Assembly: GCF_017353415.1 (NCBI RefSeq)
Contig: NZ_JAFMPX010000017.1
Location: forward strand, 1 to 64,000
DNA: 64,000 bases
Origin: Arthrobacter sp. E3
GTDB taxonomy: Bacteria; Actinomycetota; Actinomycetes; Actinomycetales; Micrococcaceae
Direction of reading: 5' to 3'
Part shown: positions 31,094 through 40,111 of the stretch, piece after piece
How positions within the stretch are numbered: position 1 is the first letter of the stretch
Layout of the letters: each line of letters begins with the position of its first letter
The notes under the pieces: generated by a model
The model's database searches: none
What the model saw: only the letters and a program-made list of their open reading frames with translations
Told to the model about the DNA's origin: nothing
Translations under genes and position numbers: made by a program

Positions 31094-31285
31094 CTATCCG
31101 CTCTTGCGGCGGAATTCACGCTTGTGGCTTGCCGCACCATGTGAGGCATTGATCTTGGAATCATTGGCTGCTTCCACGCTGCCATGCTGCTTGTTCTTCT
31201 TGTTTTCCAGGGCCTGGCGAAACTTTTCCTTCGTTTCTTCACTGGCACCGGTGGGGGTTTGCTCGCTGTGGTTCTCACTCGTCAT
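31094..31285 (-). CDS. DUF5302 small hydrophilic protein
   Basis: 63 residues, rich in Lys, Glu, Ser and Asn: SEETKEKFRQALENKKNKQ followed by a basic C-terminus HKREFRRKSG. This matches the DUF5302 family found widely in Actinobacteria as single small genes of unknown function. AAGGAGG sits 7 nt before the ATG, and a short TGGGGT/ACCCCA hairpin lies just upstream of it (31299-31316). Probably disordered. Confidence 0.78.
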   Translation of the reverse strand: MTSENHSEQTPTGASEETKEKFRQALENKKNKQHGSVEAANDSKINASHGAASHKREFRRKSG

Positions 31286-31375
31286 GTCACAACCTCCTTG
31301 GGGTCTTCAAACCCCAGTGTGGCACAAGCGGACAGCTTTTCAACACCCGCGGGAGCCGTTTTATGGAAGCCGGAA

Positions 31376-31798
31376 TTATTGGTGGGCTGCGAAAGCGACC
31401 AATGCCTGCACAATGGGCAGGTCGGCAGGTATCCATTCCAGCCCAAGGATTTCCGCACCGTCCAACTCAACCCATTGGAGCAGGTCGTGGTCTTCCAACG
31501 GCTCCGGAGTTCCGTCCGTCACCTGTGCCAGCCACACGCGCATGGCGGTGTTGGCATTCAAGGGCCAGCCATTCGACGTCGGACATTGCAGTTCGCTGCC
31601 CAAGCTGGCCGTGACGCCAAGCTCCTCCGCCAGTTCCCGGTGCAGCGCCTGCTGCGGGGTCTCCCCCGTTTCCACCTTGCCGCCGGGGAATTCCCACATG
31701 CCCGCGAACTCCGGTGGTGCCGTGCGTCGGGCAGCTAGAAGCTTCTCAGGGCGTTCAAGGGAATCCACCAAAGCGGCGCCAACTATCTGCTTTTTCAT
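31376..31798 (-). CDS. mutT: NUDIX hydrolase, MutT-like
   Basis: About 140 residues with a complete Nudix box: GGKVETGETPQQ then ALHRELAEELGV gives G-x5-E-x7-REL-x2-EEL-G. The short length, FAGMWEFPGGKVE and C-terminal segment QWVELDGAEILGLEWIPAD suit a nucleotide-pool sanitising (deoxy)NTP pyrophosphohydrolase such as MutT for 8-oxo-dGTP. Substrate is inferred. ATG at 31798 is used; a GTG at 31804 is in frame. Confidence 0.84.
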   Translation of the reverse strand: MKKQIVGAALVDSLERPEKLLAARRTAPPEFAGMWEFPGGKVETGETPQQALHRELAEELGVTASLGSELQCPTSNGWPLNANTAMRVWLAQVTDGTPEPLEDHDLLQWVELDGAEILGLEWIPADLPIVQALVAFAAHQ

Positions 31799-31942
31799 CG
31801 TCACCAGGCCAGTCTAGTAACGAACTAGACTGGAGGCTGCCTCTTGCTGCCGTGCCCGACCCGGCCCAGCACCGTTGTGCCGGCTCCACGTGCTCGGCAT
31901 CTTCGTGGCAGCGAAGGAAAATCACCCTGCGAAAGTTGCTTC

Positions 31943-33160
31943 ATGACCCTGCATAAGACTCAGCACGATGTCAAAACATCCTCACCGAACGCTGTTGCGT
32001 GGGCAATCCTGTCCCTGGCTATCGGCGGTTTTGGCATCGGCACCACCGAATTTGCCATGATGGGACTGCTGCCCAACGTTGCTGAAGGTGTGGGGGTCAG
32101 CGTACCCACGGCTGGACATGTGATTTCCGCCTACGCGTTGGGTGTCGTTGTGGGTGCACCGCTGCTCGTGGCCGTTGGCGCGAAAATGCCGCGCAAGGCA
32201 CTCGCGCTGGGGCTGATGGCGCTCTTCACCGTGGGCAACCTACTCTCCGTTTTTGCCCAGGACTACTCAACTTTGCTCGTTACCCGTTTCATTGCCGGCT
32301 TGCCGCACGGCGCGTTCTTTGGTGTGGCCGCCGTATTGGCGGCGTCCCTCGTAGCACCTACCAAGCGCGGGCGGGCCATCTCAATGGTCATGATGGGCTT
32401 GTCGGTGGCCAATGTGCTCGGTGTTCCGCTCGCCACTTTTGTAGGACAGCAATTTGGCTGGCGCTGGCTGTTCGTGCTGGTGGGCATCATTGGTGTCATC
32501 ACCATCGTGTCCATCGCGTTCTTTGTCCCGGCCCAAAAAGCACATCCCGAGGCCAGCCTGCGGCGCGAACTCAGTGCATTGCGTCGCGGCCAGGTCTGGC
32601 TGACTCTGCTTGTGGGCGTTGTTGGCTTCGGCGGCTTCTTTGCCGTGTACACCTACGTCGCCAACACCATGACCGATGTGGCAGGCTTTGCCTCCGACTT
32701 CCTGCCGGTCATAGTGGGGCTCTACGGCTTGGGCATGGTAGCTGGCAGCTACATTGGCGGCAGGATGGCGGACTGGTCCGTCATGGGCAGCATCTACGCG
32801 ATGATGGGATTCATCGCCGTGATCCTGGTAATCTACGCAGCTACGGTTCACATCCAGTGGATGGCGCTGCTCATGATCTTCGTCATCGGGGCGTCCGGGT
32901 CCATGCTCGTACCGTCCCTGCAGACCCGCCTACTCGATGTTTCACCCGGCGCCCCGACGCTGGCATCATCACTGAACCACTCAGCACTGAACATGGCTAA
33001 TGCCCTGGGCGCCTTTGTGGGCGGCCTCGTCATCACCTGGGGTTGGGGATTCACCGCCCCGGCGCTGGTGGGTGCGGTACTTGCCGTGCTGGGTCTGGCG
33101 ATTGCTCTATTCAGCGGGTTCTTGGACAAGACTGGCAGCAAAGTCGCCCAACAGGCTTGA
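31943..33160 (+). CDS. MFS drug-efflux type transporter (DHA1)
   Basis: 405 residues with about 12 hydrophobic segments. GIGTTEFAMMGLLPNVA at the first helix and the A-motif-like region before the third helix match the DHA1 group that includes AraJ/YdhP-like arabinose and drug exporters; RFIAGLPHGAFFGVAA is also typical. Substrate not predictable. ATG at 31943 fits the usual N-terminus, although the frame is open further upstream. It ends 9 bp from the convergent CDF transporter with no visible terminator. Confidence 0.82.
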   Translation: MTLHKTQHDVKTSSPNAVAWAILSLAIGGFGIGTTEFAMMGLLPNVAEGVGVSVPTAGHVISAYALGVVVGAPLLVAVGAKMPRKALALGLMALFTVGNLLSVFAQDYSTLLVTRFIAGLPHGAFFGVAAVLAASLVAPTKRGRAISMVMMGLSVANVLGVPLATFVGQQFGWRWLFVLVGIIGVITIVSIAFFVPAQKAHPEASLRRELSALRRGQVWLTLLVGVVGFGGFFAVYTYVANTMTDVAGFASDFLPVIVGLYGLGMVAGSYIGGRMADWSVMGSIYAMMGFIAVILVIYAATVHIQWMALLMIFVIGASGSMLVPSLQTRLLDVSPGAPTLASSLNHSALNMANALGAFVGGLVITWGWGFTAPALVGAVLAVLGLAIALFSGFLDKTGSKVAQQA

Positions 33161-33169
33161 GTGGCTAGT

Positions 33170-34105
33170 TTACGGCTTGGCGGAGGCTGCATTGTCCGAG
33201 TAAATGTCCGGCTCCAAATAGATGACCTTGGCAATGGGCACTGCTGCCCGGACACGCTTCTCTGCGTCATTGATGGCCGTGGCAATCTGTGCCCCGGTTT
33301 CACACTCCAAGACGGCAATCTTAGCGGCCACCAGAAGTTCCTCCGGCCCCAAATGCAGTGTCTTCAGGTGGATGATCTTACTGACGCCAGGGCCCACCAA
33401 TGCCGCTTCAACCGCGCGGACGTCCTCCACCGTGGCTGACTCCCCCAACAAGAGCGACTTGGTCTCAAGTGCAAGAATGACAGCCACGCACACCAGCAGC
33501 AGACCAATCAACGCAGTTCCGGCCGCATCCCATAAACCGTTGCCGGTGATGATCGTCAGGGTTACGCCGAAGAGTGCAAAGACCAGGCCCACAAGTGCTG
33601 CCGCATCTTCCAGCAGGATCACCGGCAGCTCGGGGGCCTTGGCAGACTTGATGTACTGCACAAGACTGTGCTTGCCCCGGGCAGTGTTGGATTCCTTAAC
33701 GGCCACGAAAAAGGAGCGTCCTTCCAAGGCGATGGCACCAACCAGCACCACCAAGGGTACCCACGCCCATTGCGGATCCATACCGTGCGGGTGTTGAAAC
33801 TTCTCATAGGCCTCGTACAGCGCAAAGAGGCCACCGACGCTAAAGAGGACGATGGAGACGACGAACGCATAAAAATAGCGTTCGCGGCCGTAGCCGAATG
33901 GGTGCTCCGGGCTGGCCTGGCGCTTGGCCTTCTTGCCGCCCAATAACAACAACAGTTGATTCCCTGAATCGGCCACCGAGTGAATGCCTTCAGCCAGCAT
34001 CGATGACGACAACGTCAAAAAATACGCCAGGAACTTCAACACCGCAATGGACAAATTGGCAACAAGTGCCGCAACTATGGCCTTGTTGCCGCCTTCATGA
34101 GACAC
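33170..34105 (-). CDS. Cation diffusion facilitator transporter
   Basis: 311 residues with an N-terminal membrane domain. Two helices carry likely metal ligands: EGIHSVADSGNQ (H-x3-D) and LEDAAALVG (E-D), the pattern of the SLC30A9/ZntB-like CDF subgroup rather than the standard HD-HD type. A cytoplasmic C-terminal domain with LHLGPEELLVAAKIAV follows. Predicted to export Zn or a related divalent cation by proton antiport. GTG at 34105 has GAGGGG 8 nt upstream and is preferred to the longer frame. Confidence 0.83.
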   Translation of the reverse strand: MSHEGGNKAIVAALVANLSIAVLKFLAYFLTLSSSMLAEGIHSVADSGNQLLLLLGGKKAKRQASPEHPFGYGRERYFYAFVVSIVLFSVGGLFALYEAYEKFQHPHGMDPQWAWVPLVVLVGAIALEGRSFFVAVKESNTARGKHSLVQYIKSAKAPELPVILLEDAAALVGLVFALFGVTLTIITGNGLWDAAGTALIGLLLVCVAVILALETKSLLLGESATVEDVRAVEAALVGPGVSKIIHLKTLHLGPEELLVAAKIAVLECETGAQIATAINDAEKRVRAAVPIAKVIYLEPDIYSDNAASAKP

Positions 34106-34223
34106 AGTGGTTTCCCCTCGTTCACGGCGGCCCTGCAGGCACACCCAAATAGGCATGACCTCATGCCCATGACGAAAAGAATTCTACCGTGTCGCGCTGC
34201 CTTGTACTGCAGCAATACTCGCG

Positions 34224-35135
34224 CTAGAGCGCCCGGCGTTGCGCCCGGGCACTGGCATACAGGCACACCGTGGCGGCTGTTCCCAGATTCAGGGATTCTG
34301 CTGCCCCATACACAGGCACTGCCACGCGGTGGTCCGCCAGAGCCTTCTCCTCACCTGCGAGTCCCTGCGCTTCATTGCCAAAGAGCCACAACGTGGGCTC
34401 CTCCAGCGAATAGGTGGAGTCCGGGATCTGCTGGTCGAAGGACCGTGCAGCGCTTTCATCCTGCAGCAAGTCAAGGTTCAACTGGCCGTAGCCGTCTGCG
34501 GCGAGGGTGCCCACGCCCGCAGTCTTCGCAGCAGCCACTACCTCGGCGAGGTCGGCACCCAACACAACGGGGAGATGGAACAAGGAGCCGGCGGTGGAGC
34601 GCACCGCTTTTGGATTGTAGATGTCCACGCTGGAGTGGGAGAAGATCACGGCGTCGGCCCCGGCAGCGTCGGCTGCACGCAACACGGTGCCGGCATTGCC
34701 AGGGTCGCGCACCTGCACGAGCATGGCGATCAGCTTGGGTTTCGCAGCGAAGACTTCCTCCAAGGGAACGTCCACAAAGTTGCACACGGCCAGCACGCCT
34801 TGAGGAGACACGGTGTCAGTCATAGCGGCCAGCACCAGTTCACTGGCTATGCGCACTTGCAGGCGTGCACCCGGCGCGGAAGCTGATTCGAAAAGATCGG
34901 GATGCTTCTTCAGGCACTCGATCGTGGCATACAGGGCCTCCACCACGGGCGTTCCACCTGCAGCGAGGCATTCACGATGAGCCCGTAGGGCTTCCCGCAC
35001 GGCCTGAGGCCCCTCAGCCAGGAACTCGCGGCGCTTTAAACGGCCCGAGCGCCCTACCAGTTTGGCGACGTCCCTCACTCGATCTGCTCGAGGATTGGTC
35101 ATTGCTTCTGCTGGCGGGCGCCCGGGTTCACTCAT
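34224..35135 (-). CDS. TrmH/SpoU-family 23S rRNA methyltransferase
   Basis: 303 residues. SPOUT motifs are clear: VRDPGNAGTVLRAADAAGAD (motif 1), LWLFGNEAQGL (motif 2) and VPVYGAAESLNLGTAATVCL (motif 3). The N-terminal ~100 residues match the SpoU substrate-binding domain. It probably 2'-O-methylates rRNA or tRNA; exact target not determinable. It follows rplT by 67 bp in the infC-rpmI-rplT cluster, as in many Gram-positives. ATG at 35135 chosen because the upstream open frame lacks homology. Confidence 0.88.
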   Translation of the reverse strand: MSEPGRPPAEAMTNPRADRVRDVAKLVGRSGRLKRREFLAEGPQAVREALRAHRECLAAGGTPVVEALYATIECLKKHPDLFESASAPGARLQVRIASELVLAAMTDTVSPQGVLAVCNFVDVPLEEVFAAKPKLIAMLVQVRDPGNAGTVLRAADAAGADAVIFSHSSVDIYNPKAVRSTAGSLFHLPVVLGADLAEVVAAAKTAGVGTLAADGYGQLNLDLLQDESAARSFDQQIPDSTYSLEEPTLWLFGNEAQGLAGEEKALADHRVAVPVYGAAESLNLGTAATVCLYASARAQRRAL

Positions 35136-35202
35136 GCTTAGGACTGTAGCAGCCACTTCGCAGGAATCGGGAACTGATGCGTTCCCAAAGGCAAAACTGT
35201 AA

Positions 35203-35586
35203 TTACTTGGCGACCGGTGCTGACGTGTCAGCAGGCAGTGCAGCCTTGGCGATCTTGACCAGCGCAGCGAAGGCACCGGCGTCGTTGACGGCCAGGTCGG
35301 CCAGCATGCGACGGTCAACCTCGATCTCAGCAGCCTTCAGGCCCTGGATCAAACGGTTGTAGGTCAGGCCGTTGGCGCGTGATGCAGCGTTGATGCGCTG
35401 GATCCACAGGCGACGGAAGTCACCCTTGCGCTTGCGGCGGTCACCGTAGCTGTACACAAACGAGTGCAGCAGCTGCTCTTTAGCCTTACGGTACAGGCGT
35501 GAACGCTGTCCGCGGTAACCCTTTGCGCGCTCAAGAACAACCCGACGCTTTTTGTGGGCATTTACAGCCCTCTTCACACGTGCCAC
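35203..35586 (-). CDS. rplT: 50S ribosomal protein L20
   Basis: 127 residues. [20 protein letters not shown] and [20 protein letters not shown] are signature L20 segments; the C-terminus has a short extension DTSAPVAK. L20 nucleates 23S rRNA assembly and in other bacteria represses its own operon by binding a leader pseudoknot. Follows rpmI by about 108 bp. Confidence 0.97.
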   Translation of the reverse strand: MARVKRAVNAHKKRRVVLERAKGYRGQRSRLYRKAKEQLLHSFVYSYGDRRKRKGDFRRLWIQRINAASRANGLTYNRLIQGLKAAEIEVDRRMLADLAVNDAGAFAALVKIAKAALPADTSAPVAK

Positions 35587-35694
35587 GTGCGTACTCCTTC
35601 AAGTTTAAAGATCCCAAGCCAATCATGCCAGGGAAGGCTTTGATGAAATGGTGTCAGCCCCAAAAGTGGGAATCACACCGATTGACTTGCGAAA

Positions 35695-35889
35695 TTAGAT
35701 GCCGAGCATCTTCTTGATGTTGCGCACATCTGCCTTGGCAACCAACAGGTCACCCTTCAGGCGGCGCTTCAAGCTGGAGGGCTTGTGCTCCAAGTAGTGG
35801 CGGCGATTGGCCTGCTGGCGACGCAGCTTACCGGAACCGGTCAGCTTGAATCGCTTCTTCGCACCACTATGTGTCTTCATTTTAGGCAT
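35695..35889 (-). CDS. rpmI: 50S ribosomal protein L35
   Basis: 64 residues: [20 protein letters not shown] is the L35 signature, with [14 protein letters not shown] in the second half. Canonical length. Located between infC and rplT in the universal order. Confidence 0.97.
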   Translation of the reverse strand: MPKMKTHSGAKKRFKLTGSGKLRRQQANRRHYLEHKPSSLKRRLKGDLLVAKADVRNIKKMLGI

Positions 35890-35992
35890 GAGGACCTGTC
35901 TCCTTACGTATCCACCGGCGCTGCCTGTGGTTCTCTTGCAGCGACCGGTTGGGTCACTGTGTGGGTGTATTCACCGCTGAAAAAGGAATATC

Positions 35993-37132
35993 TTATTCAG
36001 CCGAGTTGGGGGAATCGGTCGCTGCTGCGCTCTTTGCGGAGGCAGGCTTGACGGCCGGTTTTGCTGCTGCCTTGGCGGCGGGCTTGGCTGCAGGCTTTGC
36101 AGCAACAGGCTTGGCCATCGGCTTGGGCATGGGGATGGGCTTTGCGGCAACAGGCTTCGGCGCGGCGACTGGCTTCGGCGCAACCACCGGCTTGGCTGCA
36201 GCCTTGGGAGCTGCCACCTCCGGAGCAGCTGCCTTGACCGTCGCAACCTTGGCGGGAGCGGCCTTCACAGGTGCAGCCTTGACGGGAGCGGCCTGAGCAG
36301 GCACGACGGCGGGGGCCGGGGTCTCTGCCGGAGCGGCAACTTCAGAGGCGGCCACGGGGGCAGACGCTTCGGGAGCTGCTTCAACGACCGGTGCGGGAGT
36401 CTCTTCGACAGCCTGGGCGGCGGGAGCTTCGGCGTCGTCAGTTAGGTGCAAACCGTCAGGGAGCAGTTCCGCCAGGGACTGCGTCATGGGCGCCTTGTTG
36501 TCGCGGTCGACGTCAACGCGGGCCGTGCCATTGGCTACTGCCTCGTTCTGTGCCTTGGCATCTGCACGCTGCTGGTTGCGGCGCGCCTCAGCCTTGGCTT
36601 CAGCCTTGTTCTTCAAGGGACCAATGACCATGACCATGTTGCGGCCGTCAATGCGCGGGCTCGACTCGATGATGCCAACCTCGGCAACACCTTCGGCGAA
36701 CTTCTGCAGGAGGCGGATACCCATTTCCGGGCGCTGCTGCTCGCGGCCACGGAACTGGATCATGGCCTTGACCTTGTCACCGGCACCGAGGAAGCGCAGT
36801 GCATGCCCGCGCTTGGTCTCGTAGTCGTGCTTGTCGATCTTGAGGCGGAAACGGATTTCCTTCAAAACGGTGTTGGTCTGGTTCTTACGGGCTTCGCGAG
36901 CCTTGACTGCGGCTTCGTACTTGTACTTGCCGAAGTCCATCAGTTTGCAGACCGGCGGTTTGGCCGTCGGTGCTACTTCAACCAGATCCAAGTCGGACTC
37001 TGCTGCTAAACGGAGGGCATCCTCAATGCGGACAACCCCAACTTGTTCGCCTGCTGGCCCAACCAACCGCACCTCGGGGACGCGGATTCGATCATTGATG
37101 CGTGGCTCGCTAATCTGTAGCTCCTGTTGCAT
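35993..37132 (-). CDS. infC: Translation initiation factor IF-3 with long C-terminal tail
   Basis: 379 residues, roughly double the usual 180. Residues 1-180 are standard IF-3: [18 protein letters not shown], the linker, and [18 protein letters not shown] in the C-terminal domain with [11 protein letters not shown]. The remaining ~190 residues are low-complexity, rich in Ala, Pro, Lys and Val with repeats such as KAAPVKAAP and KPVAAKP, likely disordered and basic. Similar tails occur on IF-3 of other actinobacteria. ATG at 37132 is poorly supplied with Shine-Dalgarno sequence, and a structured leader lies just upstream. Confidence 0.95.
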   Translation of the reverse strand: MQQELQISEPRINDRIRVPEVRLVGPAGEQVGVVRIEDALRLAAESDLDLVEVAPTAKPPVCKLMDFGKYKYEAAVKAREARKNQTNTVLKEIRFRLKIDKHDYETKRGHALRFLGAGDKVKAMIQFRGREQQRPEMGIRLLQKFAEGVAEVGIIESSPRIDGRNMVMVIGPLKNKAEAKAEARRNQQRADAKAQNEAVANGTARVDVDRDNKAPMTQSLAELLPDGLHLTDDAEAPAAQAVEETPAPVVEAAPEASAPVAASEVAAPAETPAPAVVPAQAAPVKAAPVKAAPAKVATVKAAAPEVAAPKAAAKPVVAPKPVAAPKPVAAKPIPMPKPMAKPVAAKPAAKPAAKAAAKPAVKPASAKSAAATDSPNSAE

Positions 37133-37149
37133 AAGAAAAGGTGAATACC

Positions 37150-37195
37150 ATCAGCAACGAAGAAGGCCCCCGATCTGCTGATGCAGTGGAGGCCT
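37150..37195 (-). promoter_or_regulatory. Possible pseudoknot/attenuator in the infC leader
   Basis: In transcript direction, AGGCCTCC (37195-37188) pairs with GGGGGCCT (37171-37164), a terminator-like stem with one wobble. Inside its loop, ATCAGCA (37182-37176) is exactly complementary to TGCTGAT downstream (37156-37150), giving an H-type pseudoknot or a competing stem. It ends 18 nt before the infC ATG. Control by L20 or L35 is analogy with other bacteria, not shown. Confidence 0.5.
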
Positions 37196-37406
37196 CGAAT
37201 TGATCGGCGCGGGATCCTTCGAAAAGGACCTGCCTGCCCCAAAGGGACGGCGCCGACCGGAACCAGACAACGCCATGAATGGGTCGAAAGGTGGGAGAGG
37301 ACTCCACTTGCAAACTCATTGCTGCGCCTTGTGCACCCAAGTGATTTTCATCGTTCAGGCACTAACAAATAACAGCATCGAGTCGGTCTATGACAAGCTT
37401 AGCAGT

Positions 37407-37814
37407 ATGAGTAGCTCAGATAATAATTCGGACACCCGCAACACCTTTCAGGCCGCCCCGGAGGAGGCCCTGAGCGATGCACAAGCAGCCTCGGTCATGC
37501 GTGACATTGCCGAAGTTCCGGCCGTGGAAGTCATTACGACGGCGGCAGTACACCTCATGAGCGCAGCAGCAGTCAAGTGTGGGCTCGCTGAGGGCGAGAA
37601 CGCCGAGGAACTAAAAGACCTGGATGAAGCCCGCAAGCTCATCACAGCACTGGCCGGCTTCATCACGGCTGCAGCCCCGGAAATTGGCAGCCAGCACGCC
37701 GGACCCCTGCGCGACGGCCTGCGCGCCCTGCAGTTGGCCTTCCGCGAAGCTTCCAGCATCCCTGACGCTCCGGGCAAGGGCCCAGGCGAGAAGTTCACCG
37801 GGGCCGTCAACTAA
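37407..37814 (+). CDS. DUF1844 protein
   Basis: 135 residues. The core VEVITTAAVHLMSAAAVKCGLAEG followed by LDEARKLITALAGFITAA is the DUF1844 family, found next to infC in many Actinobacteria; biochemical function unknown. All-helical, probably cytoplasmic. ATG at 37407 selected; the frame stays open upstream through the infC promoter region. Divergent from infC, with a strong terminator downstream (37819-37875). Confidence 0.82.
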   Translation: MSSSDNNSDTRNTFQAAPEEALSDAQAASVMRDIAEVPAVEVITTAAVHLMSAAAVKCGLAEGENAEELKDLDEARKLITALAGFITAAAPEIGSQHAGPLRDGLRALQLAFREASSIPDAPGKGPGEKFTGAVN

Positions 37815-37818
37815 TCCC

Positions 37819-37875
37819 CAATCCCGCCCCAAGGGGGTCCGCTGGCGCGTACCCCCTTGGGGCCCCTCGGGATTG
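37819..37875 (+). terminator. Terminator of the DUF1844 gene
   Basis: CCCCAAGGGGGT (37827-37838) pairs exactly with ACCCCCTTGGGG (37851-37862); an outer CAATCCC/GGGATTG pair (37819-37825, 37869-37875) extends it. It starts 4 nt after the stop. Confidence 0.85.
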
Positions 37876-38242
37876 TGGGCCCAACCAAATCGCTGTGGCC
37901 GCTGTCACCAGCTGGACGCGCTGATTGCTTTTTCAAGGGAGCTGCACTTACCTAGTTAGGCCTTCAGTCGTCTCAGAGCGGTTCCTTTGCGACGCACCGA
38001 GTCCTGTCATACGCGTATGGCCAACAATCGAAGCGCCGCAGCAGAGGTGGAGTACTGTGCCAAGATTCCCCACGCTGTCGTTGTGGCGCAGGGTGGCAAC
38101 CATGCTGACATTGGTGCCCGCCAATGTCAGCAGCGGCGATTCCGGCTGCGGCATACCCCAGTTTCACTGTCTCCGCCACGGGCAGTCTCAGCAATACCCC
38201 GGCTGCCATGTGGGGGACGCGGACGGCACGCCAATGAAGTAG
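37876..38242. other. 367-bp gap with no convincing gene
   Basis: No frame on either strand has a plausible start, ribosome site and family match. It contains a perfect 12-bp stem with a 6-nt loop at 38103-38132 (TGCTGACATTGG and complement). Short minus-strand readings in two frames look partly protein-like, so this could be a remnant, but no parent gene was recognised. Confidence 0.6.
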
Positions 38243-39145
38243 CTATTTCGGGGATGGGTGGCGAAGTCGGATCTGTACCGAATCAACTGCTTGCGCAAAG
38301 ATTTCATTCTGTGCCCAGAAATTCTGCAGGAAGCTCAGCAGGTTGTTCACGGAAGCCTGATCAAGTCCAGGCTCCAAGGTCAGTGTGACGCACAGTTCCG
38401 GGCCGGTGCCGCCACCGGGGACAACCAACCCTGATTCAGGGGAGACTGTGGTCCATTGTGATTTTATGCCCTCCCCGGCACTGGCCGAAACAGCAACCAC
38501 GCTTGGGTGACCCAGGGCCGCCAGCGACTCCTCCAGCACGGCCGCAACAGCAGGATCCGCATAGCTGGGCAACCAGTCCTGCTGTTGAGCCAATGCCCAC
38601 AGTGCGGGCCGTCGCACCACAAAAGTCCGCTCTGAACCGGGATCAAGAACCAGTAGTTGTGATTCTTCCGACACTGCAGACAACGCGGCCCGGGCAGCGT
38701 AGACGGCCACTGGCCGTGCCTCCGGATGCCACCGGGTCAAGGCCTCTGCGTGGGAAAAGGCCGGCTGTGCTTTACGCCCATCCGGGCCCTGGAGAGTCAC
38801 CAGAGCCATGTCGGATTCTTTGTCGGAGACCAGTCCGTTCTCCCCCACCGTCTCCTCAGCCAGTTGGGCCACGATAGGGATAAAAACACGCGCGGTGGCG
38901 AGCGATGCTACAACCTGCGCTTCAGTCCCGTCACCTGCGGCAAGTCCGGCCAACGCTGCGGCATAGCCGGCATCCATGGCGCCGTCGTCCGCGTCAAAAT
39001 TGTGGTACTTCTCCTGCGCCGGCAGGTCCCGCCCGGCCCAGGGCTGGCCAGCAGAATCAGTGGCACCACCGGCACCTGCCAAGGCTGCGGCAATGTGGCC
39101 AGGAAGGTGTTTTTGAGGCGGTCCGGCCGCAGGCTTTTCAGTCAT
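38243..39145 (-). CDS. SseB-like protein
   Basis: 300 residues with an SseB N-terminal-type domain: VASLATARVFIPIVAQL and later ALVTLQGPDGRKAQPAFSHA, ARPVAVYAARAAL. This family is conserved in Actinobacteria next to hisA; function is unknown, and SseB homologues have been linked to enhanced serine sensitivity in E. coli. The first ~50 residues are Gly/Ala/Pro-rich and probably disordered. It begins 3 bp after hisA and is likely cotranscribed with the his cluster. Confidence 0.78.
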   Translation of the reverse strand: MTEKPAAGPPQKHLPGHIAAALAGAGGATDSAGQPWAGRDLPAQEKYHNFDADDGAMDAGYAAALAGLAAGDGTEAQVVASLATARVFIPIVAQLAEETVGENGLVSDKESDMALVTLQGPDGRKAQPAFSHAEALTRWHPEARPVAVYAARAALSAVSEESQLLVLDPGSERTFVVRRPALWALAQQQDWLPSYADPAVAAVLEESLAALGHPSVVAVSASAGEGIKSQWTTVSPESGLVVPGGGTGPELCVTLTLEPGLDQASVNNLLSFLQNFWAQNEIFAQAVDSVQIRLRHPSPK

Positions 39146-39148
39146 GGG

Positions 39149-39883
39149 CTAGCGGCGGCCTGCGACGTCCAGTGCCTGCGGCAAGGTGAACTGACCGGAG
39201 TACAGGGCCTTGCCTATGATGGCACCTTCAACGCCTTCGCCGACGAGTTCGCGCAGGACACGGAGGTCTTCCAAGCTGGAAATGCCGCCCGAGGCAACGA
39301 CCGGTTTCGAGGTACGGGAGCACATTTCACGCAGCAGTTCAACATTGGGGCCGCGCAGGGTTCCGTCCTTGGTGACGTCGGTGACCACGTAGCGGGCACA
39401 ACCTGCGTCTTCGAGGCGGGCTAGGACCTCCCAAATGTCCCCGCCTTCCTTGGTCCAGCCACGACCGGCCAGCGTAGTGCCGCGCACATCGAGTCCGACG
39501 GCGATCTTGTCGCCGAAGCGCTCAATGACCTTGGCGGTCCATTCCGGGTTTTCCAGTGCTGCCGTGCCCAGGTTCACGCGCCCGACGCCCAGTTCCAATG
39601 CGCCTTCGAGGGAAGCGTCATCGCGGATGCCGCCGGAGAGCTCTACCTTCACCGTCAAGGCGCTCACCATTTCGCGCAGCAACTCAACGTTGGAACCGCG
39701 TCCAAAGGCTGCGTCAAGGTCCACAAGGTGAACCCACTCCGCACCGTTGTTCTGCCAATTCAGCGCAGCTTCCAGGGGTGAACCGTAACCGGTTTCCGAG
39801 CCTGCCTCGCCCTGCACAAGGCGCACAGCCTGGCCGTCCGCTACGTCAACAGCGGGCAACAATTCCAAAATGGGGGTGGTCAT
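39149..39883 (-). CDS. priA: Phosphoribosyl isomerase A (HisA/TrpF)
   Basis: (beta-alpha)8 barrel enzyme, 244 residues. [19 protein letters not shown] holds the first catalytic Asp, [10 protein letters not shown] and VTDVTKDGT the second half with the paired Asp, and [10 protein letters not shown] the phosphate site. In Actinobacteria lacking trpF this PriA enzyme catalyses both the histidine (ProFAR) and tryptophan (PRA) isomerisations; dual use here is inferred from taxonomy. Part of hisC-B-H-x-A. Confidence 0.92.
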   Translation of the reverse strand: MTTPILELLPAVDVADGQAVRLVQGEAGSETGYGSPLEAALNWQNNGAEWVHLVDLDAAFGRGSNVELLREMVSALTVKVELSGGIRDDASLEGALELGVGRVNLGTAALENPEWTAKVIERFGDKIAVGLDVRGTTLAGRGWTKEGGDIWEVLARLEDAGCARYVVTDVTKDGTLRGPNVELLREMCSRTSKPVVASGGISSLEDLRVLRELVGEGVEGAIIGKALYSGQFTLPQALDVAGRR

Positions 39884-39961
39884 GGGATCCTCAACGTCAT
39901 TATTACTGGGGCTGGAAGCGACCGGCGTCGGCCGCCTGCTGGGCGGTGTTGCAAGGTGTTG

Positions 39962-40111
39962 CTATTGCGTGAACAAGAATGCTGCCACCAGTGACATGGC
40001 GGCGAGAAACAGGAAACTAACGGGTATCCAGCGGGCTGTCTTTTGCTGGTAGAACGTGTAGGCGCCACCAATGAGCAGACCGGCCAGGCCCATCAACAAC
40101 AGTGACCACAT
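39962..40111 (-). CDS. Small membrane protein inside the his operon
   Basis: 49 residues with two hydrophobic helices (about 2-20 and 31-47) joined by a short polar stretch YQQKTARW, and ending in an apolar tail. ATG at 40111 is embedded in the hisH stop (TGATG), so it is translationally coupled to hisH. No homologous family was recognised and no role in histidine synthesis is evident; 78 bp separate it from priA. Confidence 0.65.
   Translation of the reverse strand: MWSLLLMGLAGLLIGGAYTFYQQKTARWIPVSFLFLAAMSLVAAFLFTQ

Noticed and set aside
37948-38209. Small minus-strand genes in the gap after DUF1844
   Set aside because: Two short frames look partly apolar or protein-like but lack a ribosome site and switch frames; no family was recognised, so I left it as an unassigned gap.
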